Shown here one piece after another: positions 32,634 through 42,672 of a DNA stretch of 62,174 nt (the stretch's first letter is position 1; each line of letters starts with the position of its first letter). Source of the DNA: a virus; IMG/VR virus record IMGVR_UViG_3300026512_000013, positions 1 to 62,174 of that record; one strand, given 5' to 3'. The notes under the pieces are model-generated. The model was not told the origin of the DNA. It did not search any database and was given only the letters and a program-made list of their open reading frames with translations. A program made the translations under genes and the position numbers.

Positions 32634-33371
32634 TTAATTATTAATTATTTGTCTACGTTCTATTTCCTCTGCAAATTCAACATAATCAAATAATTCTAAT
32701 AAATCATATTTATAGTGTATATATTTATCATTTATCTTATAGCCTTCATCTTTCTTAATTTTATTAAATTTAGTTCTAATAGATTGTTTACTTCTATTCC
32801 ATTTACCTTCTATCCTACTATAACATTTATCAAAACTTTCTTCATTTAAAATACACTCTTCTAAATAATCCATTTCAATATTCATCCAATATTTAGAAAC
32901 TAACTCTTCATCTAATCTTAAACAATTATCCTCTAAATAGTCAATGTGTATAGATTTTCTAGTTATACTCTTATCATTAACATAATCTAAAAATTGTTTC
33001 AAAGTCATATAATAAACTAAATGATTAAAATCACCTCTGAACTCTAATAAAAAACCACAATTGACTCCATTAATTTTAGCTTTTTCTATCATTTTTTCAA
33101 CTTGTTTACCATCAATTCTACCATACTTACAAATGTATTTATTACCATTTTTATCAGTTTCATAAACTTTACTCACACTAATAGATTTACCTTTTGTAGA
33201 TTTAGCCTCAAGATAAATCTTAGTAGGTTTTCTATACAAGGTAAAGTCAGCAATATTAATTACTGACTTTAATTCAATACTATCTTTAATTCTGAAAATA
33301 TCTATATTATCTCCTGTAACAACAGAGTCAAAAATATCTGACTCAAATTTCTTCCCAACATTTTTTGCCAT
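32634..33371 (-). CDS. recU: RecU-type Holliday-junction resolvase, 245 aa
   Basis: RecU cuts four-way junctions in Firmicutes and their phages. MAKNVGKKFESDIFDSV is the N-terminal G-K-x-F-E motif. DFTLYRKPTKIYLEAKSTKG holds the nuclease core Asp and E-A-K. CGFLLEFRGDFNHLVYYM matches the strand L-L-x-F. A C-terminal extension of about 70 residues with a helix-turn-helix look is shared with the gene at 29028. 12 bases downstream of the RecD-type gene. Confidence 0.8.
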   Translation of the reverse strand: MAKNVGKKFESDIFDSVVTGDNIDIFRIKDSIELKSVINIADFTLYRKPTKIYLEAKSTKGKSISVSKVYETDKNGNKYICKYGRIDGKQVEKMIEKAKINGVNCGFLLEFRGDFNHLVYYMTLKQFLDYVNDKSITRKSIHIDYLEDNCLRLDEELVSKYWMNIEMDYLEECILNEESFDKCYSRIEGKWNRSKQSIRTKFNKIKKDEGYKINDKYIHYKYDLLELFDYVEFAEEIERRQIINN

Positions 33372-33383
33372 AGTTACTTCTCC

Positions 33384-36300
33384 TTAATCTTCATTCTCAC
33401 TAATATCATCTTCATATTCATTATCTAAAGTGTCTAATATATTATCAACAGTACCATAGTCTAAAAAATGTCTTAAATAAGCTTGACTTAATACAGTTTC
33501 ACTTGTATCAATAGCTTTATGTAAAGCCTCATTCTCAGCAACTAACCATACTTTCTCTTTACCTCTACTTAACATTACATAAAGTATTTGTCTATTTAAC
33601 ATAGTCCAACCACTTGTTGATAAGGCTAACACTGCATAATCTACTTCACTACCTTGAAATTTATGAGCTGTACAAGCATAAAATAATACTAAACCTCTTT
33701 GACTATCCCATAATGAACTTGGGATTGCTATATATTTATCTATGTCATCTACATAAACTATTATATCTTTAGGATTATCTTTTTCATCATAAGTAGCATC
33801 AATAACAGTTCCACCAAAACCATTGAATACTGCATCATCATTAAGATTTCTATCTCTTGTGCCATCATGTCTTAATAACCAAGGCTTAAAAATAACTTTC
33901 CATTCATTATCTACTAACTCAACTTCTTCAGTACTATAATCATTTTTAATAATCATAACTCTATCATTTATTCTAAATACAAATGGATAACTTGGATTGT
34001 CTTTATTATCAGTAGCATAACCTACAGCACCTTCTATCTCTACAGATTTTCCATTCGTAGGGCTTGTTTTAGGTGTAGGATTTAAATACTCTTGAGCCAT
34101 ATTATTTAAATTATACACACTTGAGTCACCTCTGGTAGTTACAGTAGTAATCATTAAAGCTCTCTTAGTATCTCCATTAGCTAATTTAAGAGCTTGCTTA
34201 TAGTAATCAAAAGTCTTTATAGCACATGTATCACGATTATTATATTTACTTAAAAATATATCAGTAACTAAATCTTTAACTTCACCTTCACATTCTACTC
34301 CCTCATATTGCTTATGATATAATTGTTCACCTTTAGCTACTTTAAGAGATATATTTTTAATTTGAGAACCATCTTTTTGTCTAAATAATTTAGTTAATTC
34401 AAACACAGGAATTGTTTTACTCTCTAATAATTCAATGCCTAATTTAGCTCCTCTAATAGCATTTAATTGAGATACATCACCTAAGAATATTAATTTAGTT
34501 GAAGTTGATATTGCTTTTAATAAATTTAATAATAACCAAGCATCTACCATTGAAAATTCATCTATAACTATTACATCATAAGGCATTTTACATTTTTCAT
34601 GATAAGTAAAATACATCATGCGACCAGTTTCTTCATCAACTCCCCAACCTTGAGGATTAAATCCTAATAATCTATGGATAGTTGAAGCACTAAAGTCTGA
34701 TACTTGCTGTATTCTTGCACTAGCTTTGCCCGATAAAGTTGAAAGCCTTGGAGCTACTGGATTTAACGCTTTAACTGCAACATCAGCTATTGAAGTCTTG
34801 CCCGAATTTCCTGTAATAAATATTCTATTATCTCTTCTTAGTATCAACATTCCACTCGGAACAGTGAAGCAATATTTATAGTTATCTTCTAATTGATTAC
34901 TAAATAAATGTCTTATCTCAAGTAAATGATATTCAACATTTATAAACATATTATCTACCATAATATACATAGTACTTTTTGCATCATCATCTAATTTTAA
35001 AAATTCTGCCACAGTGATTTTAAGATAATCTATTTTTGTAGTAGGTATATCAGCTACTTGATTAACATCTATATATACCATTTTATGTTCTAATGACAAT
35101 ACTTGCTTACCATATCTCCCATAATTAAACTCTACTAAGCATTCATTCTCTTCAAGTTCATAATTATGATATTCCTCAATATCAGTTAATTCTTGTTCAC
35201 CATCTGAATTATATTGTAATACTTTTTCACCTTCAGTATAATCACATATTTGTTTCCATTCTACCCCATTAAAATATTCAGTCTCAGAGTCAACACAACC
35301 ACCACGCCCCGTAACTATGCCAACTTTTTTATCCATAATAAATTCAATAGCATCTCTTTGTTCATCTGAATATTCCCAACCATTGCGTTTTTGTTGACTT
35401 TCAATAATAGTATTAGCAATCTCTTTATCTTCATTTAAATAAGATTTTCCATTGATTATCCTTTTTAACTCTTTAGCTATTGCCTTCTCATTATAATAGT
35501 GTTTAGATAAACCTACTAACCCTTGAATACCATCAACTAATAATTTTTCTTCTCTTAATTGAATAACAACTTCTGCTATCTCATCAACAGTAAATTCAGT
35601 ATCAAATAAATCTTCATCAATATGATTGATTAAAACATCACTTTCTAAATAAGAATAACCATTATCATAAGCACTATCTAATAAAAATAATATATAAGCT
35701 CTTAATCTTTCTGGTGAATCTCTATCTATACCCACATTTCTTGCCATATCATCTGCTTTAGCAAATGAGAAACCTACTATTTCAACTAATTTATATGGAT
35801 TGCTTTTAATAATTTCAATAGCAGTTTCTGCTGAATGAAAGTAGTCTACTACTTTTTTAATTGAATTAACTGAAATTTCATAATCAGCTAAACCAGCATA
35901 AGCTTTAATATAAGCTTTATTACTTTCATATTTTTTAAATAAATTTAATACAGTTACTTCACCTAATCCTTTAACTTTCATTAAAGCTTCAGTATCACCA
36001 GAAACAATATACTTTAAAGGTTTATCATATACTGCAAATAAATTCTCAAATTGAGTCTCAGTTAATATTCCTTTGAAAAAACCTCTTTGTGTATCTTCAG
36101 TTGCATTAATATCTAAATTTTCAGTACACACTACATTACTAAAACTATAACCATATTTATCATGAATATCTTTAACTTTAGCTACAATATAATATTCTTT
36201 ATCAAAATTATTTCTAAAATTATGAGGTAACCCTATCCCTGCTATTGATACATTTCCATAAAAATTAATAGGAATAGGGATAATTTCATCTGTACTCACA

Positions 36301-36473
36301 ACTTCAAATCTTAGTATAGAATGCTCACCAGCATGAAAAGGTTTATTATTCTTAGGATAAGCTTGAGGTGATTTTCTACTTACTTTTCCAATAAATTTTA
36401 CAATATCCCCAATTTCGTATTTAGTTTTAGTTCTCTTTTTACCTATTCCCTTTTTTATATTATTCTTTGACAT
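33384..36473 (-). CDS. RecD2-type SF1 helicase interrupted by an intein, 1029 aa
   Basis: N-terminal OB-like and helix-hairpin-helix regions (LKYIVSGDTEALMKVKGLGE, then TVLNLFKKYES) as in RecD2. The Walker A loop GRGG-SGKTS is split by a 164-aa intein (residues 393-556). IDEFSMVDAWLL is Walker B, TKLIFLGDVSQLNAI is motif III, and YACTAHKFQGSEVD, then YVMLSRGKE, are motifs V-VI. The spliced protein would be 865 aa, a normal RecD2 length. Role: 5'-3' unwinding in replication or repair. Without splicing the ATP site cannot form. Confidence 0.88.
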   Translation of the reverse strand: MSKNNIKKGIGKKRTKTKYEIGDIVKFIGKVSRKSPQAYPKNNKPFHAGEHSILRFEVVSTDEIIPIPINFYGNVSIAGIGLPHNFRNNFDKEYYIVAKVKDIHDKYGYSFSNVVCTENLDINATEDTQRGFFKGILTETQFENLFAVYDKPLKYIVSGDTEALMKVKGLGEVTVLNLFKKYESNKAYIKAYAGLADYEISVNSIKKVVDYFHSAETAIEIIKSNPYKLVEIVGFSFAKADDMARNVGIDRDSPERLRAYILFLLDSAYDNGYSYLESDVLINHIDEDLFDTEFTVDEIAEVVIQLREEKLLVDGIQGLVGLSKHYYNEKAIAKELKRIINGKSYLNEDKEIANTIIESQQKRNGWEYSDEQRDAIEFIMDKKVGIVTGRGGCVDSETEYFNGVEWKQICDYTEGEKVLQYNSDGEQELTDIEEYHNYELEENECLVEFNYGRYGKQVLSLEHKMVYIDVNQVADIPTTKIDYLKITVAEFLKLDDDAKSTMYIMVDNMFINVEYHLLEIRHLFSNQLEDNYKYCFTVPSGMLILRRDNRIFITGNSGKTSIADVAVKALNPVAPRLSTLSGKASARIQQVSDFSASTIHRLLGFNPQGWGVDEETGRMMYFTYHEKCKMPYDVIVIDEFSMVDAWLLLNLLKAISTSTKLIFLGDVSQLNAIRGAKLGIELLESKTIPVFELTKLFRQKDGSQIKNISLKVAKGEQLYHKQYEGVECEGEVKDLVTDIFLSKYNNRDTCAIKTFDYYKQALKLANGDTKRALMITTVTTRGDSSVYNLNNMAQEYLNPTPKTSPTNGKSVEIEGAVGYATDNKDNPSYPFVFRINDRVMIIKNDYSTEEVELVDNEWKVIFKPWLLRHDGTRDRNLNDDAVFNGFGGTVIDATYDEKDNPKDIIVYVDDIDKYIAIPSSLWDSQRGLVLFYACTAHKFQGSEVDYAVLALSTSGWTMLNRQILYVMLSRGKEKVWLVAENEALHKAIDTSETVLSQAYLRHFLDYGTVDNILDTLDNEYEDDISENED
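34806..35297 (-). other. Mini-intein in the Walker A loop, 164 aa
   Basis: Starts with Cys 393 (CVDSETEYFNGVEWKQICD), has block B SLEHKMVY, ends with FTVPSGMLILRR and IFITGN, and is followed by Ser +1. The penultimate residue is Gly where His is usual; the V-P-S-G-x-x-I/V-x-R-R and I-T-G-N-S ending is a phage-intein pattern. No homing-endonuclease domain. Removing it restores GRGGSGKTS. Confidence 0.88.
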
Positions 36474-36502
36474 AATTACTCTCCTTTATATTCATTAAAT
36501 AT

Positions 36503-36531
36503 ATTATAACATAGCTTTAATTTTCTGTCAA
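36503..36531 (-). promoter_or_regulatory. Sigma-A promoter (recD2-recU)
   Basis: TTGACA (36526-36531), 17-base spacer, TATAAT (36503-36508). Confidence 0.8.
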
Positions 36532-36563
36532 TAATATATTCAATGAATTATTACTTGTTCTCA

Positions 36564-39500
36564 TTACTCTTCAGCTCTCACTCTATCAACTTGTAAATCA
36601 ACCTCTCCATCATTTAAATGTAATTTCATAACAGAGTGCATAAATGTACTACCACTTTTATTAGCTTTATATTGTATTCCATCTCTATACCCTGTTACAA
36701 TTAATAAAGTACCTCTTTGAAACCAACTTTTTTCTAATGTAGTAGAAGTTCCATCACCATTATCTTGAGTAACTTGTTGATTATAATGATTATAAGCACC
36801 TTTACTAAATTTAACATCTATAATCTCATCATCACATAATAATGTAATAGTATGTTTAGCATTGTTTTTATTAACACAAGTACCAGCAATTCTACTCTTA
36901 GGATATTGAATGTATTTAACTCCTTTATATTCATTAACATCAAAATATTGTAATTCCTCTTTAGTATAATCTTCAATATTAACAATATTAGTTAATTTAG
37001 CTACTTTATATTTAGTTAAATCAATATTACTTAATTCATGTTTACCTATATATATATTCATAGAATCCATTTCCCATTTACTAAGAGTGCCACTTGCTAA
37101 CTCTTGTTTAAGATTATTGAATTTAATCTCATTAAATTTATTAATACTATCTTTACTATTTAACCATTTTACAAAATCTGCTGTTTGTTCTTTATATAAT
37201 TTTTCAAAAGTAGATGAGCCAAATACCATAATATGCAATCCTAATTCGTCAATATAATAATCTTCTTGTTCCTTCATTTTAGCAATAAAAAAATCTTCAA
37301 AAAAATTCATAACATGTTCATATTCCTCAATATTATTATTTTTTATTAAATGCCATTTTTTACTTTTTATCTGTTTACCTTTAGAAATAACAGGTTTTTC
37401 ATAATTAAATTTATCATTAATATAACTTCTAAAATTTACTATTCTAACTACATCACTATATTTTTCTGGGATAATACTCATCTCATATACTTGATTGAAT
37501 ACATTCATACCCAAAGACTTTCTATTTGGTTGTAATTTAAGTAAAAACTTTGTCATAATTTCTTCTCTTGAGATATTTTCCGTATAATCTAAAGCTCCAC
37601 TTTTAATTAGACTGACAATTCCTTTTTTACCTAATAACTTTTTATTTTGAATTTCACCTTTAGTATTAATTACTTCTTCAGTAACCATAAACAATCTATT
37701 GTATATATCATCTAAATTTTCATAAGGAGCATTATTAAGTAAATGATGAGCTTCTCTATCGCCTATATCAACTATTGATTTTAAGCCCATAATTATTCTA
37801 TTATGTTCTTCATCAGGAGCAAACCCAAACTTTACTTGATTAATATATGGTGGTGCTATATCAACCCCTGAAAATTGTAAATTACTTAAAGCTGTAGCTA
37901 TTTTACCATAATCAACAGTTCTTTTTTTACTATCATATTCATTCTCTAATGAGCCACTATTAACCAATAGAGTAGCTGTTTGCCAATAAATAGGTGGATA
38001 GTCTACATTTAATACTGCCTCAGCTAATAATACTAATGAGTATAAATTAGAATGTATATTAGAAAATGAATATCCTTTAGATGCAGATATTTGTTCTTCC
38101 CATACATATGTAGCAGTATTAATATTAACATTATTTTTCTTACAAGCTTCGTAAAATTTAGTTCTAATTTTATTATACTTATCTTCATTTTTCTTAGCAA
38201 TAGCACTACGAACAGCATGAGCTCCAGCTACGTCAAAATTGGATAATCCTTCTAACATTACTAATTTCATTAAAGCCTCTTGATTTTCAGCTACACCTGT
38301 TAATTTTAATAATACTGTTTCTAACATTTTCTGGTCTTTTTTAGAAACACCTGCTTTAGTCATATCATCATACCATTCTTGAATATTATTATTATATCTC
38401 AAGAAACGAGTAGTTAAATCTTCATTTAAATGTTCAGGTTTTTGTAATCTCATTAAAGAATTAGTTTGACTTAATTTAGTTAAAGTATCTGGTTTAATTT
38501 TACGTAGTATATCTTTAGCAACTTTCGTAGCAAATTGAAAAGCATCTACTATACTATTTGTATTAATAGCTTCCCATATTTCAGGTCTATTATAATTTAA
38601 TACTTGAGGATGTAGTATACTCTCATAAGTATCTCTTAAAGTATCTTTCTCTTCTATTTTATTATTCTCTATTAATAAATCTAAATTAGTTCTTATTTTA
38701 TCTTGAGCAGTTGTAACCAACATATCATATTTTAATAGCCCAGCATCTTCGCCATCATGTAAATCATATTGTGATACTACTAACCCCGTTTTAGTTTTCA
38801 TTACAGCAGAGTAAATATAAAAAGGTTTATTTACAGCAAATACTCCAGCTGGATGTTCTGAGAATGATACTTTTAAATTTTCTATTAACATGGCAGTTTC
38901 TAATATACCATCATATTTATCTATTGCATTAATAAAATCTTTGTTTTTTTCAACTTCATCAGTACCATAATACATTTCAGTTAGAGTGTAAGTATTTCCT
39001 CTTATAGTAGGTATCATAGAAGCTAACTTATTACCATAACTATCTGGAACATGAGCTAATCCCCTACATGTTGTTTTGAGAGCTGATTTACTTTTAATTT
39101 TACCATAAGTAGCACAACCTACTAAATCTCCACCTATTGACTTAAAATACTCTTTAACAAAGTGTATTACTCTACGTCTTTTCATGCTTTCAATATCTAT
39201 ATCTATATCACTTAACTCAGGTCGTTGTTTATCCATAAGTCTATAAACACTTAATTCAACGCCTGTCATTATTTGTATATTAGTAGGACTCTCTTGTATT
39301 ATTCCTAATGCAAAGGCTACATCACTTGCTCCAATTGACCCTCTCCCTGCACCAATAATACTATTCCCTTTATTTTTATCCCATATTATCTCTATTATTT
39401 TTTCCATAGTGATAAAATAATTAGTTAATGACTGTTGTATTATCTCACTAACTTCTAACATTACCTGTAATTCATAATCAATTCTTTTAATACTTGTATC

Positions 39501-40604
39501 ATAGTCCAATAAATACTTTTTCCTTAATAATAACCCTTTAGCTATTCTCCATAATAGATATTTATTAGCTTTATTATTACTTTCTAAAATTGTTTTAAAA
39601 GTACCTGTGTTAGGTAATACATCAGTAATCTCTTTTACTTTATATTTTTCATATTTTATAACAGGTACATCTTGTTTCTTTAGTAAAGTGTATTTTTTGC
39701 ACTTTACTGATATTTTAATAGTGTTTTCCATAGCTTTCTCAAACTCATCTAAAGGGAAATCAACTTTCATAAAATAATCTTTTAACTCTTCATAGTCCAT
39801 TAGATAAGCTGTCCCATAGATTTCTCTTAACCTCTCTATATTATCCTCATCATTTTTACCTCTATCAGCCAATAAAAATGCCTTATGCAATTCCCATAAT
39901 TCTTTCCCACTATAATGAGCATCAGTAGTTATTATCATTTCAGTATTAGTTATTTTAGATAATTTAATTAAATAATTATTAAATCTATCTTGAAGACTAT
40001 CTTTCTCTAAAGGTGGTTGCATTTCTAAGTAGAAATTATCATTACCAAAGATATATTTTATCTCCTCAATAAATTCAATATTCCATTCAATAGGTCTGTC
40101 ATTAGCAAAATATTTCCCTATCTGTCCACCAATACATGAAGAACTCGCAATTAAATGCCCTTTCTCCTCAATTACTTCATATAAATCAGACATCAGAGTT
40201 GGACGTCTCATTATCCCACTTTTTAAAAAACTATTCTTTTCCCAAGCTCTTGATGATAATTTTCTTAAATATTCATGTCCTATTTCATCAGTAGCCAATA
40301 ATATAAAATGTGGGAAATAATGTTCTTTACTTGTATATTCAGTACTTTTTAAAATCTCATATTGTTCTTTAGTAACTAAATAAATTTCATTCCCTCTTAT
40401 TATTTTAAAATTATGTTTCTTTTGTAATTTTTCAATCTCAACATGATTAGATAATATCTCATGTTCAGTTATAGCAATAGAATGTAAACCTTTCTCTTTA
40501 GCCTTGATAATCAAAGTTTCTAATTTTTGAGATGAGTCTCCAAATCCCAAAGACATATTAGAATCTCCTGTGTGATTATGTAAACCACTATAAGTCTTAT
40601 TCAT
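36564..40604 (-). CDS. dnaE: DNA polymerase III alpha subunit, DnaE type, 1346 aa
   Basis: Replicative polymerase. ATG 40604 (MNKTYSGLHNHTGDSNMS) is chosen because AAGGGGGG lies just upstream. N-terminal PHP domain: GLHNHTGDSN, IRGNEIYL, SSCIGGQIG, TDAHYSG. Polymerase core: GAGRGSIGASDVAFALGI and LSDIDIDIESMKRRRV with the catalytic aspartates, KYDML for the third. C-terminal OB-like region (GTLLIVTGYRDG). PHP-first order and absence of an exonuclease insertion place it with DnaE rather than PolC. Full length; it could replace the host polymerase on phage DNA. Confidence 0.92.
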   Translation of the reverse strand: MNKTYSGLHNHTGDSNMSLGFGDSSQKLETLIIKAKEKGLHSIAITEHEILSNHVEIEKLQKKHNFKIIRGNEIYLVTKEQYEILKSTEYTSKEHYFPHFILLATDEIGHEYLRKLSSRAWEKNSFLKSGIMRRPTLMSDLYEVIEEKGHLIASSSCIGGQIGKYFANDRPIEWNIEFIEEIKYIFGNDNFYLEMQPPLEKDSLQDRFNNYLIKLSKITNTEMIITTDAHYSGKELWELHKAFLLADRGKNDEDNIERLREIYGTAYLMDYEELKDYFMKVDFPLDEFEKAMENTIKISVKCKKYTLLKKQDVPVIKYEKYKVKEITDVLPNTGTFKTILESNNKANKYLLWRIAKGLLLRKKYLLDYDTSIKRIDYELQVMLEVSEIIQQSLTNYFITMEKIIEIIWDKNKGNSIIGAGRGSIGASDVAFALGIIQESPTNIQIMTGVELSVYRLMDKQRPELSDIDIDIESMKRRRVIHFVKEYFKSIGGDLVGCATYGKIKSKSALKTTCRGLAHVPDSYGNKLASMIPTIRGNTYTLTEMYYGTDEVEKNKDFINAIDKYDGILETAMLIENLKVSFSEHPAGVFAVNKPFYIYSAVMKTKTGLVVSQYDLHDGEDAGLLKYDMLVTTAQDKIRTNLDLLIENNKIEEKDTLRDTYESILHPQVLNYNRPEIWEAINTNSIVDAFQFATKVAKDILRKIKPDTLTKLSQTNSLMRLQKPEHLNEDLTTRFLRYNNNIQEWYDDMTKAGVSKKDQKMLETVLLKLTGVAENQEALMKLVMLEGLSNFDVAGAHAVRSAIAKKNEDKYNKIRTKFYEACKKNNVNINTATYVWEEQISASKGYSFSNIHSNLYSLVLLAEAVLNVDYPPIYWQTATLLVNSGSLENEYDSKKRTVDYGKIATALSNLQFSGVDIAPPYINQVKFGFAPDEEHNRIIMGLKSIVDIGDREAHHLLNNAPYENLDDIYNRLFMVTEEVINTKGEIQNKKLLGKKGIVSLIKSGALDYTENISREEIMTKFLLKLQPNRKSLGMNVFNQVYEMSIIPEKYSDVVRIVNFRSYINDKFNYEKPVISKGKQIKSKKWHLIKNNNIEEYEHVMNFFEDFFIAKMKEQEDYYIDELGLHIMVFGSSTFEKLYKEQTADFVKWLNSKDSINKFNEIKFNNLKQELASGTLSKWEMDSMNIYIGKHELSNIDLTKYKVAKLTNIVNIEDYTKEELQYFDVNEYKGVKYIQYPKSRIAGTCVNKNNAKHTITLLCDDEIIDVKFSKGAYNHYNQQVTQDNGDGTSTTLEKSWFQRGTLLIVTGYRDGIQYKANKSGSTFMHSVMKLHLNDGEVDLQVDRVRAEE

Positions 40605-40646
40605 AAATCCCCCCTTAAATATTAAAACCTCTTGCAACTTAATGAT

Positions 40647-40675
40647 AGTATATCATAGGTCACAAGAGGCGTCAA
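40647..40675 (-). promoter_or_regulatory. Promoter of dnaE with inverted repeat
   Basis: TTGACG (40670-40675), 17-base spacer, TATACT (40647-40652). CCTCTTG (about 40628-40634) and CAAGAGG (about 40663-40669) mirror each other across the -10. Confidence 0.75.
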
Positions 40676-40697
40676 TAGTTTATTTAATTATTTTCCA

Positions 40698-42651
40698 TTA
40701 AAATTTAATAGTCTTTCTTTGTTTAGTACCTTTATTAGGTTTAACATACTCTTTAAATTCCCACTCTTTAATAATTAACTGTGGGTATTCTTTTCCTTCA
40801 TACTCATTAATATCAGCAGTACATACACAAGTAATTTCTGTTTTAGCCCAGCCTTTTGTCAAGTTAAATCCTTTTTTACTTACGCCTCTTAGAGCTAATA
40901 ACTCTTTATCGTTACCATGATATTTTATCATAGCAATATTCGGGTTTTTAGTTATTTTTAAAATCTTTTGTTTATTCCCCATTAAAGCAACATCATTCTC
41001 TACATTAATTACAGCTTTAACTATAAACAATGGAGTAGGTAATGTATTAGAGCCAAATATATCATGGTATTTATATATATCTTTAATATCTTTAGTTTTT
41101 AATCTATTTAAATTAGTAATAAAATCTACTAAGAATACAGGTTTCATTTCGTAGTCTTTATATGCTTCATTCATTTTAGCTAAATCACTTTCTAATTTAT
41201 CTACTTCTATAAAACAACCAAATGCACTATCATGCCCCAATCCAATTATATCACTATATTTACCTAAATCACCCCTAAAATCTTCAACAGGACTATCATC
41301 ATAATTTCTACCTGAGCCAGTATATTCACCATCTATAATATTTTTTAATACTAATGTAGGTCTTTTATATTTATTTGCTATCTGACTTGCTATAACTCCT
41401 GATAATTTCCATTTACTTGGTTCGTCAAAATAATCTATCGCATTAACAATTATAATTTTATTTTCATATAATTTATTATTAACAATATCTTCCTCACATT
41501 GTTTGGCTATTTTCTTAGCCCATCTTGCTTGAGTTCCTCTTGCATTAGTGCATAATCTCATTATTTCTTTTTGAATACTTCTAATCTCAATATCTGGCTT
41601 AGGGTCAGTTTTAACCTTACGTCTTGGTTGGTATTCCACTAACTCAGTAGAACCTGTCATACTTTCTATTAATTTTAAAGTATCATTTCTACTGCCAACT
41701 CTTGCCATTGCATTTCCCATTGGTGCTACTTCCCAGCCTATAGTTTTAAATGAGAATTTACTAAACATATAGCCTGTTAATTTTTCAATTAATTCTCTAA
41801 TATATAAATTTTCTATCTCATCTGCTTTATCTTCATTAAATAAAGCAAGGTCATCATTTAACATTGCAATACCTTGTAAAGCTAAATAACGTGTTTCATA
41901 TGCTCTCATATCCATCATATCACTTACTAATCCCATAGCTACATAAGGTAAATAATAATCTGCTTTATTTATTTTTAATTTCTCATCTATTGCTTGACAA
42001 GTTTTATATACTACTGCAACTCCTGCAATTTGCTTATTAGGATAGTCACAAGTTTGTGGGTTAACCAATACATCAGCAGGATGATTATCTAAAGCTTCTT
42101 GCTCTGAATTGTATTTTTCTGTGTTATAAAATATGGGATGATGGTCTAGGATTACAATTACTAACTCTTTATTCCATTCTTTTAAATATTCTATCATCTC
42201 AGTATCACTTGTACCAGCATCAGGAACAATTAATAAATTAATTTTATTCATAATTTCTTCATTCTCTGCTCCATCAAATAAATCTTCTTTATTTAATCCA
42301 TGCTTTCTGTGTAAATTATGAATTAATATATGAGAGTCAATATCAAATACATCTTTAATATATCCTTTTGTTGTAGCTGTACTTGTTATTCCGTCAAAGG
42401 TCTCCATCCAACAAGATACCTACCTCTACCTCCTTGCTATTTAACATTTTAATTAATAAATCACTTGCCTCATCTACATTTTTTAATCTACTCCAATGGT
42501 AAACATCATCTTGAGATACTTTTAATAACTCATCTGCATTTTCTACATTCCTTGTTTCCAATAAATAATTAATTACTTTACCTTCTACATCAGAATAATA
42601 TTTCATTCCTGAAGTACCATTCTCTCTTAATTTATAATCCAATAGTATCAC
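40698..42651 (-). CDS. recJ: RecJ-type single-strand exonuclease, expressed through a +1 frameshift, 650 aa
   Basis: DHH-family 5'-3' exonuclease. The first frame (42394-42651, 85 codons) ends VYHWSRLKNVDEASDLLIKM, then VGILLDGDL-stop; the second (from 42407) begins METFDGITSTATTK. Alone, each half lacks part of motif I. A +1 slip at CTT-TGA-C joins them as ILLDGDLDGITSTA, restoring D-x-D-x-D-G. Downstream: VPDAGTSD, ILDHHPIFYN (DHH motif), and GSGRNYDD, then GLGHDSAFGCFIE (DHHA1). The N-terminal frame aligns with the usual RecJ start, so the split is not an intergenic accident. Confidence 0.85.
42393..42405 (-). promoter_or_regulatory. Programmed +1 frameshift site in recJ (RF2-like CTT-TGA-C)
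   Basis: Coding strand GGAGAC-CTT-TGA-C. CTTTGAC is identical to the slip site of bacterial prfB. GGAG two bases before CTT can serve as the internal Shine-Dalgarno that prfB also uses (there with a three-base gap). The A of the stop is followed by C, the weak termination context known from RF2. Confidence 0.75.
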
Positions 42652-42672
42652 TCCTTAATCTATAATCTAAAA

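Noticed and set aside
42394-42651. Separate small gene before recJ
   Set aside because: Its product aligns with the usual N-terminus of RecJ and its end overlaps the slip site, so it is read as the first part of recJ.
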